DNA from: an uncultured Armatimonadota bacterium
Lineage (GTDB): Bacteria > Armatimonadota > Armatimonadia > Armatimonadales > Armatimonadaceae
Reading direction: 5' to 3'
Length of the DNA: 9,952 nt
Assembly: GCA_903881535.1 (NCBI GenBank)
Contig: CAIRTT010000403.1
Coordinates: forward strand, 1-9,952
Each line of letters starts with the position of its first letter. Position 1 is the first letter of the stretch. Made by a program: the position numbers and the translations under genes. Under the pieces are notes generated by a model. It saw only the letters and a list, made by a program, of their open reading frames with translations. It was not told where the DNA came from and ran no database searches. Positions 6,175 through 9,952 of this stretch are shown piece after piece.

Positions 6175-6951
6175 CTAGGGCGTAAACCTGCCAGAGCCTC
6201 TTTGTGGAAGTGTAGTCAGGTCAATGTTTCTGACAGCGCTGAGGAGCAGTTTCTGCAGCTGTGGCGCAACGCTGACTACGATTTCGTGCACGCTTTCGTG
6301 GGCGATACCCGTTGGAGTGAGACCGGCTCCGTAGTTTGTTACCACAGATGCTCCGCAGTAGTGCAACCCGGCTTCAATCGCCAGCATCGCTTCGTTTGCA
6401 CCTGTCATCCCGACGACATCACCACCCAACCGGGCCATCATGCGAATTTCTGCTGGCGTCTCAAAGCGGGGGCCATCGGTGCAAACATAGGTCCCATGAT
6501 CCCGAATGTCAAACCCAAGTTCTGCTCCTGCTGCTATAAATGCCTTCCGAAGCGCCTGGCTGTACGGAGGGGTGACATCCGTGTGGACCACATCTGTAGC
6601 GAAAAATGTCCGTTCAGCCTGGTTACGCGTCATGTCAATCAGGTCATCGAGGAGGACGATCTCACCTGGGTGGATCGATGTACAAAGTGAGCCGACAGCC
6701 GTTGTCGCGTAGACGGCACGGACGCCAAGGGATGCAAGTGCGGCGATATTTGCCCGGTGTGAAATCGCATGTGGCGGGATTTTATGTCCGATGCCATGGC
6801 GATGGAGAAATACCGCCGGTACGGCCCCGATGGTACCAATTGTTACATCGGCACTGCCAAAGCGTGTTGTCACAACCTGTTGGCTTGTCGTTTCCGTGAG
6901 GATATTTGCGGTGATGCCAGTGCCACCAATAACGGCTAGTTGAATCTGCAC
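6175..6951 (-). CDS. Purine nucleoside / 5'-methylthio-nucleoside phosphorylase (MTAP/PNP family)
   Basis: Phosphorolytic cleavage of a purine (methylthio)nucleoside into base and (methylthio)ribose-1-phosphate, used in purine and methionine salvage in the cytosol. 258 residues, trimeric-PNP family. Motifs: AVIGGTG (6-12, phosphate site), FLHRHGIGHKIPPHAISHRANI (48-69), TTAVGSL (83-89), HGTYVCTDGPRFETPAEIR (152-170), GMTGANEAMLAIEAG (181-195) and VTNYGAG (204-210). Asn206 stands where adenine-specific MTAP has Asp, which argues for a 6-oxopurine substrate (methylthioinosine, inosine or guanosine). The motif usually ending in Pro-Glu has Asn-Glu (186-187), which is unusual. The start is taken as GTG 6951 because MQIQLAVIGGTG is a normal beginning; GGAGG lies 13 bases upstream, rather far. 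A CTG (6960) only 4 bases after it and ATG 7008 are alternatives. Its stop lies 4 bases from that of the convergent reductase gene. Confidence 0.9.
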   Translation of the reverse strand: MQIQLAVIGGTGITANILTETTSQQVVTTRFGSADVTIGTIGAVPAVFLHRHGIGHKIPPHAISHRANIAALASLGVRAVYATTAVGSLCTSIHPGEIVLLDDLIDMTRNQAERTFFATDVVHTDVTPPYSQALRKAFIAAGAELGFDIRDHGTYVCTDGPRFETPAEIRMMARLGGDVVGMTGANEAMLAIEAGLHYCGASVVTNYGAGLTPTGIAHESVHEIVVSVAPQLQKLLLSAVRNIDLTTLPQRGSGRFTP

Positions 6952-6964
6952 GGCTTCCAGTGTA

Positions 6965-6969
6965 CCTCC
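6965..6969 (-). promoter_or_regulatory. Shine-Dalgarno of the phosphorylase gene
   Basis: GGAGG on the minus strand (6969 to 6965). It supports a start near 6951-6960 and argues against ATG 7008, which would place the ribosome site inside the coding region. Confidence 0.55.
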
Positions 6970-6998
6970 GCACGATGAGCTCGCTTGAATGGGTGCAG

Positions 6999-7007
6999 AT
7001 GGTAGCA
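6999..7007 (-). promoter_or_regulatory. Extended -10 for the phosphorylase gene, overlapping the opposite promoter
   Basis: The minus strand reads TGCTACCAT (7007 to 6999): a TG extension plus TACCAT. Transcription would start near 6992, leaving about a 40-base leader that contains the GGAGG. It shares all but one base with the + strand extended -10 at 7000-7008. Confidence 0.5.
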
Positions 7008-7008
7008 T
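7000..7008 (+). promoter_or_regulatory. Extended -10 for the membrane protein gene, leaderless spacing
   Basis: TGGTAGCAT: TG, one base, TAGCAT (7003-7008), then 6 bases to ATG 7015. The expected transcript starts at or next to the ATG. There is no Shine-Dalgarno and no convincing -35. Confidence 0.5.
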
Positions 7009-7014
7009 CGGTGG

Positions 7015-8910
7015 ATGCAGATCGCCTCAAAGTCCAGTGAAGTACGTGAACTCGCTGTGTGTTCTGCATTCTGGATCCTCGTAACATCGGTCATTTTCTG
7101 GCCTATTCTGTCTGGCATCAAGTCTGTGTTTTTTGGTGACCTTTCCCTCTACTTCATCCCGCAATTTGCAAATATCGGAGCGGCGATGGCTGAAGGCAAG
7201 CTACTTCTGTGGAACCACAGCATCCTGGGTGGCGTACCGCATGTCGGTAATCCTCAGGGCTGGCTTCTCTACCCCACGGTTTGGCTGAATGCATTCCTGC
7301 CAGCGTGGCATGTCGCAGGAATCATCCCGGTTTTGCACATCCCGGTCGCAGCAGTTGGAATGCACCTCTTGGCCAGGCGCATCGGATTATCTGTCATCGG
7401 TGCTGCGGTGGCTGCAGGCACATTTGCCTTTTCGAGTGTGCTCCTTACAAAAGCACAGTTCCCCAACATGGTGCAAGCCATCGCTTGGACGCCTTGGGTA
7501 CTGGCATGCGTCATCACCTGTATCCGTAAGCCAACGGCTGGATCGGCTGCATTACTCACAGTCGTTGGTAGCCTGTCTATCTCCGCCGGACATGCTCAGA
7601 TCACATGGATGGATGCGCTTCTCTGCATCGTGGTTGTTCTTTGGAAATGCCGTTCGTTGCGGACGCTGGGTTTTCTTGTCGTGGCTTCTGTAGGGATGGT
7701 GCTGCTTTGCGCGGCATACATCTTCCCGATGATCGAGATCGCCGGATGGAGTGGCCGGGATCATATGTCGCTCGCTGCTGCAAATCGTTTTCGCGTGCCG
7801 GCGAGTGGATTGGTCAGTTACATGTCCAATATGCACGCTGGTGGAAATCCGAATGCACAGTCAGGCTATCGATGGAGTGGTAACTCGTGGGAGGTATCTG
7901 CCTACTTCGGCCTGCTTGCCCCAGTGATTGTGTGGTTCATAGCCTTGCCTTTGATGTTCGTAAGACATCGATTACAAAGACTATTCCTTGCATCACTTCT
8001 GCTATGTGCGTTCGGTTGGTGGTTATCACTCGGAGTTCAAGGTGGACTTTTCCCGTTTGTGTTTCGTTTTGTTCCTGGAGCAAAGGCATTCCATGACCCT
8101 GCAAGATTTTTGCACTTTGTCCATATTGGAGTTCCCCTCGCATTGGCTACAACGCTCACCGTGCTTGGCGAAAGTAAGATTGGTCGTTTTGTGGGGCTTG
8201 CTTTGGGGGTGTGCAATGTCGCAACATTGGTTGCTGTTTCAACGTTGTGGTACCCGGTTGTAAACAGCCGGGTGTGGTTAGATGCGGCTGCGTATTACAA
8301 GCCGCTCAGTCGTTCCGTTCTGTATTCTCAGCAAGATCGGTCCGTGTGGTTGCAGTATGCAAATCCTAAGTCATTTGCTGATGTAGGTACAGATAAATCT
8401 GTCCTTGCGTTTCTAAAGTCCGGCGTACCGAACATCCCCGGAACGTGGGGTGTTGTGAGTCTTGGTGGCTACGAACCGGTGGCTCCAAAGTCATCGATGT
8501 CAATGCAAGGGTGGACAGGTGCTGAGCCGCTGCGCGACCACGATGTCTTATCAGGCCTTGGTGTCACACATTTGCTCACATCTAACGGGACAACATTACG
8601 GCTTTCAAAAAGCGAAAATGGGCTTGCAGATTCCGCCATCCGTGTCACGAATGGATGGGATGTTCGCTCTGGTAGTCCGACGGATGATGTTCGAATCCTG
8701 GCATTAAGGACCTTTGGATGGGAGAGCGTGAGTGGGCAGGCTGTTATTGAATCAGCTTCTGGATCTGATCACGCGTTAGTTGTTTCCGGATGGGGCAAGA
8801 TCGCTTATCATCCTGCGAGTTTTCGCATCGGATTGTTCTTCACCTTGATTGCGCTTGGTATACTAGCGGGAATCAATCTGCATACGGTGCAAAGCGCACG
8901 GAAAGTATGA
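7015..8910 (+). CDS. Polytopic membrane protein, YfhO / GT-C glycosyltransferase-like
   Basis: A 631-residue integral membrane protein. It has one N-terminal helix (about 14-33), then the lumen-facing loop FFGDLSLYFIPQF (39-51) with an acidic residue, and GKLLLWNHSILGGVPHVGNPQG (61-82). This is the arrangement seen in YfhO-type and other GT-C proteins, which use a polyprenyl-linked sugar. About ten further hydrophobic helices run to residue ~412, with the motif AFHDPARFLHF (358-368) comparable to the PARF-type motif of the family. A large extracytoplasmic domain (about 413-600) and a C-terminal helix (about 604-624) follow. It likely glycosylates a cell-surface polymer or lipid; the acceptor is unknown. 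The stop is 3 bases before the STAS gene. ATG 7015 is chosen for the -10 spacing and the hydrophobic start. Confidence 0.82.
   Translation: MQIASKSSEVRELAVCSAFWILVTSVIFWPILSGIKSVFFGDLSLYFIPQFANIGAAMAEGKLLLWNHSILGGVPHVGNPQGWLLYPTVWLNAFLPAWHVAGIIPVLHIPVAAVGMHLLARRIGLSVIGAAVAAGTFAFSSVLLTKAQFPNMVQAIAWTPWVLACVITCIRKPTAGSAALLTVVGSLSISAGHAQITWMDALLCIVVVLWKCRSLRTLGFLVVASVGMVLLCAAYIFPMIEIAGWSGRDHMSLAAANRFRVPASGLVSYMSNMHAGGNPNAQSGYRWSGNSWEVSAYFGLLAPVIVWFIALPLMFVRHRLQRLFLASLLLCAFGWWLSLGVQGGLFPFVFRFVPGAKAFHDPARFLHFVHIGVPLALATTLTVLGESKIGRFVGLALGVCNVATLVAVSTLWYPVVNSRVWLDAAAYYKPLSRSVLYSQQDRSVWLQYANPKSFADVGTDKSVLAFLKSGVPNIPGTWGVVSLGGYEPVAPKSSMSMQGWTGAEPLRDHDVLSGLGVTHLLTSNGTTLRLSKSENGLADSAIRVTNGWDVRSGSPTDDVRILALRTFGWESVSGQAVIESASGSDHALVVSGWGKIAYHPASFRIGLFFTLIALGILAGINLHTVQSARKV
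8856..8864 (+). promoter_or_regulatory. Possible internal promoter for the STAS gene
   Basis: TGGTATACT, an extended -10 with TATACT (8859-8864), lies inside the 3' end of the membrane protein gene. TTCTTC (8836-8841) is a poor -35 at 17 bases. Transcription would begin near 8871, 43 bases before the STAS start codon. It is the closest match to the -10 consensus in the window, but it sits in coding sequence and could be coincidental. Confidence 0.4.
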
Positions 8911-8913
8911 CGC

Positions 8914-9261
8914 ATGGCTGAAATCAGCATAGAAATACAAACCACCTCCGATGTTCCGGTCGTCCAGTTATCTGGCGAGCTTGACATTGATCAAGCGGTA
9001 CGTGTTCGGGAACATCTGGAAAAGGTCATCGATGCAGGTACAGTGCGGTTTGTGATTGACCTTTCGGATGTTTCCTACATCGACTCAACAGGTTTGGGGA
9101 TGTTGGTCGCTGTCCACAAGCGTTTGGTTTCTGAACAGGGATTTTATGTTTTGACGGTGCCTCGCGCATCGCAGCGTAAGGTCTTTGAAATTACCGGACT
9201 TAGCACAGTGTTGGTAATTATGGAGTCGCTGGAAGATGCACTTGCCCACATTAATGGGTAA
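8914..9261 (+). CDS. STAS-domain anti-sigma factor antagonist (SpoIIAA/RsbV type)
   Basis: A 115-residue stand-alone STAS protein. In this family the unphosphorylated form binds an anti-sigma kinase and frees a sigma factor; phosphorylation of a conserved Ser switches it off. Hallmarks: VVQLSGELDIDQAVRVREHL (16-35), FVIDLSDVSYIDSTGLGMLV (46-65) with the phosphorylatable Ser58 in IDSTG, VHKRL, and a C-terminal FEITGLS motif (91-97). GGAAAG (8900-8905) lies 8 bases before ATG. It follows the membrane protein gene by 3 bases, and the lipoprotein gene begins 28 bases later. Neither an anti-sigma kinase nor a sigma factor is in the window, so the partner is elsewhere. Confidence 0.92.
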   Translation: MAEISIEIQTTSDVPVVQLSGELDIDQAVRVREHLEKVIDAGTVRFVIDLSDVSYIDSTGLGMLVAVHKRLVSEQGFYVLTVPRASQRKVFEITGLSTVLVIMESLEDALAHING

Positions 9262-9276
9262 GTGTTGTGTGTTTTC

Positions 9277-9283
9277 AGGAGGT
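9277..9283 (+). promoter_or_regulatory. Strong Shine-Dalgarno of the binding-protein gene
   Basis: AGGAGGT, 6 bases before ATG 9290. It is the only near-perfect Shine-Dalgarno in the window and fits a highly expressed periplasmic binding protein. Confidence 0.85.
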
Positions 9284-9289
9284 ACGGAT

Positions 9290-9952
9290 ATGAACAATAC
9301 GGTACGTGTCGGGTGGATGTCCGCCCTCGCGGTTGCGACGTTGGTCTCTATCGGTGTTGGTGGCTGTAAGGCCCCCAAGGACGGCGGAGCCACAGGAGAA
9401 ACATCCACGAAGGCGACCCAGAACCTTGATGTCAAAACCATTAAAGTGGGTGAGTTTTCATCCATGACGGGTGAAACGGCTACGTTTGGTCAGGAGTCGG
9501 ATGCTGGAATTCAGTATGCGGTTGCTGAGATCAATGCTGCGGGTGGAATTGATGTTGCTGGCAAGAAATATCCAGTGACGGTTGAGCTGCAGGATGACCA
9601 GTCAAAGCCTGAAGAAGCAAAAACCGTTGCGGTTAAGTTCGCATCGGATTCCGATATTGTGGCCGTTCTCGGTGAGGTTGCATCCAGCCGTTCGAAGACT
9701 GCTGCCCCTGAATATCAGCGTGCGGGCATTCCGATGATTTCCCCTTCATCGACCAACCCAGATGTCACCAAAGTCGGAGATTACATCTTCCGTATCTGCT
9801 TCATCGATCCATTCCAGGGCTACATCATGGCTAAATTTGCCAAAGATGAGTTGAAGCTTACGAATGTGGCTGTTCTGCGTGATCCTTCCCAAGACTACTC
9901 TGTAGGACTTGCGGATGCCTTTATCAAGGAATTCACTGGGATGGGCGGTAAG
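9290..9952 (+). CDS. Branched-chain amino-acid-type ABC transporter substrate-binding lipoprotein, N-terminal part, 3' end outside window
   Basis: The first 221 codons are open to the last base. An N-terminal signal peptide (RVGWMSALAVATLVSIG) ends in the lipobox VGGC, with Cys26 to be lipidated. A short polar, Thr/Gly-rich linker (about 27-50) follows, then the type I periplasmic-binding fold of the LivJ/Leu-Ile-Val family: IKVGEFSSMTGETATFGQES, GIQYAVAEINAAGGI, GKKYPVTVELQDDQSKPEEA, VAVLGEVASSRSKTAAPEYQ, IPMISPSSTNPDVT, then YIFRICFIDPFQGYIMAKFA. Ligand type (branched-chain amino acid, amide or urea) cannot be fixed. It would feed a LivHMGF-like permease, perhaps encoded downstream. Placed 28 bases after the STAS gene. 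Confidence 0.93.
   Translation, partial: MNNTVRVGWMSALAVATLVSIGVGGCKAPKDGGATGETSTKATQNLDVKTIKVGEFSSMTGETATFGQESDAGIQYAVAEINAAGGIDVAGKKYPVTVELQDDQSKPEEAKTVAVKFASDSDIVAVLGEVASSRSKTAAPEYQRAGIPMISPSSTNPDVTKVGDYIFRICFIDPFQGYIMAKFAKDELKLTNVAVLRDPSQDYSVGLADAFIKEFTGMGGK

Noticed and set aside
6952..7008. N-terminal extension of the phosphorylase to ATG 7008
   Set aside because: The extra 19 residues have no counterpart in the family and would contain both the GGAGG site and the extended -10.
1..9952. CRISPR arrays, tRNA/rRNA genes, insertion sequences, prophage or defence genes
   Set aside because: No regularly spaced repeats, cloverleaf sequences, transposase or phage-like proteins, or terminal inverted repeats were seen; all larger stretches are accounted for by the listed genes.

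Overview
The window is a gene-dense bacterial chromosome segment of roughly 50% GC. It holds nine protein genes, two of them cut by the window edges, and the only non-coding gaps are under 100 bases. I see no phage genes, transposases, tRNA, rRNA or CRISPR array. The lineage cannot be fixed from the sequence. The rpsA-coaE linkage, a four-domain S1 protein, and promoters whose -10 box lies 6-7 bases before the start codon suggest a Terrabacteria-type organism (Actinobacteria, Deinococcus, Armatimonadota or a relative). Armatimonadota is only a guess.

Left part (1-2829, + strand): the C-terminal part of the DNA glycosylase MutM/Fpg, ribosomal protein S1 (rpsA) closed by a clean intrinsic terminator, then dephospho-CoA kinase (coaE) with its own -35/-10 and an apparently leaderless start. 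Between coaE and the convergent metX (homoserine O-acyltransferase, - strand) lies a short decayed copy of the metX 3' end, in which the catalytic His codon has become Pro.

Middle part (4062-6951): a divergent promoter region separates metX from a two-gene + strand operon. Its first gene encodes a poorly characterised 310-residue protein of a family often labelled quinate 5-dehydrogenase. The second overlaps it by one base (TAATG) and encodes a protein collinear with cyanobacterial long-chain acyl-ACP reductase, including the active-site Cys. No aldehyde-deformylating oxygenase gene is present. This pair is the strongest candidate here for an under-described system. A purine nucleoside/methylthio-nucleoside phosphorylase gene converges on it, with stop codons 4 bases apart.

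Right part (6952-9952): the phosphorylase and a 631-residue polytopic YfhO/GT-C-like membrane protein diverge from one overlapping extended -10 sequence. The membrane protein gene is followed after 3 bases by a STAS-domain anti-sigma-factor antagonist, which probably also has a promoter inside the preceding gene. Then comes the start of a lipoprotein-type periplasmic amino-acid-binding protein (LivJ-like) with a strong Shine-Dalgarno, running off the end.

Biologically the window mixes housekeeping (DNA repair, translation, CoA synthesis), methionine and purine/methylthio-nucleoside metabolism, envelope functions and solute uptake. Only the pair at 4135-6170 and perhaps the 7015-9952 cluster look like functional units. 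A recurring feature is the extended -10 (TGnTAnnnT), often with no leader.
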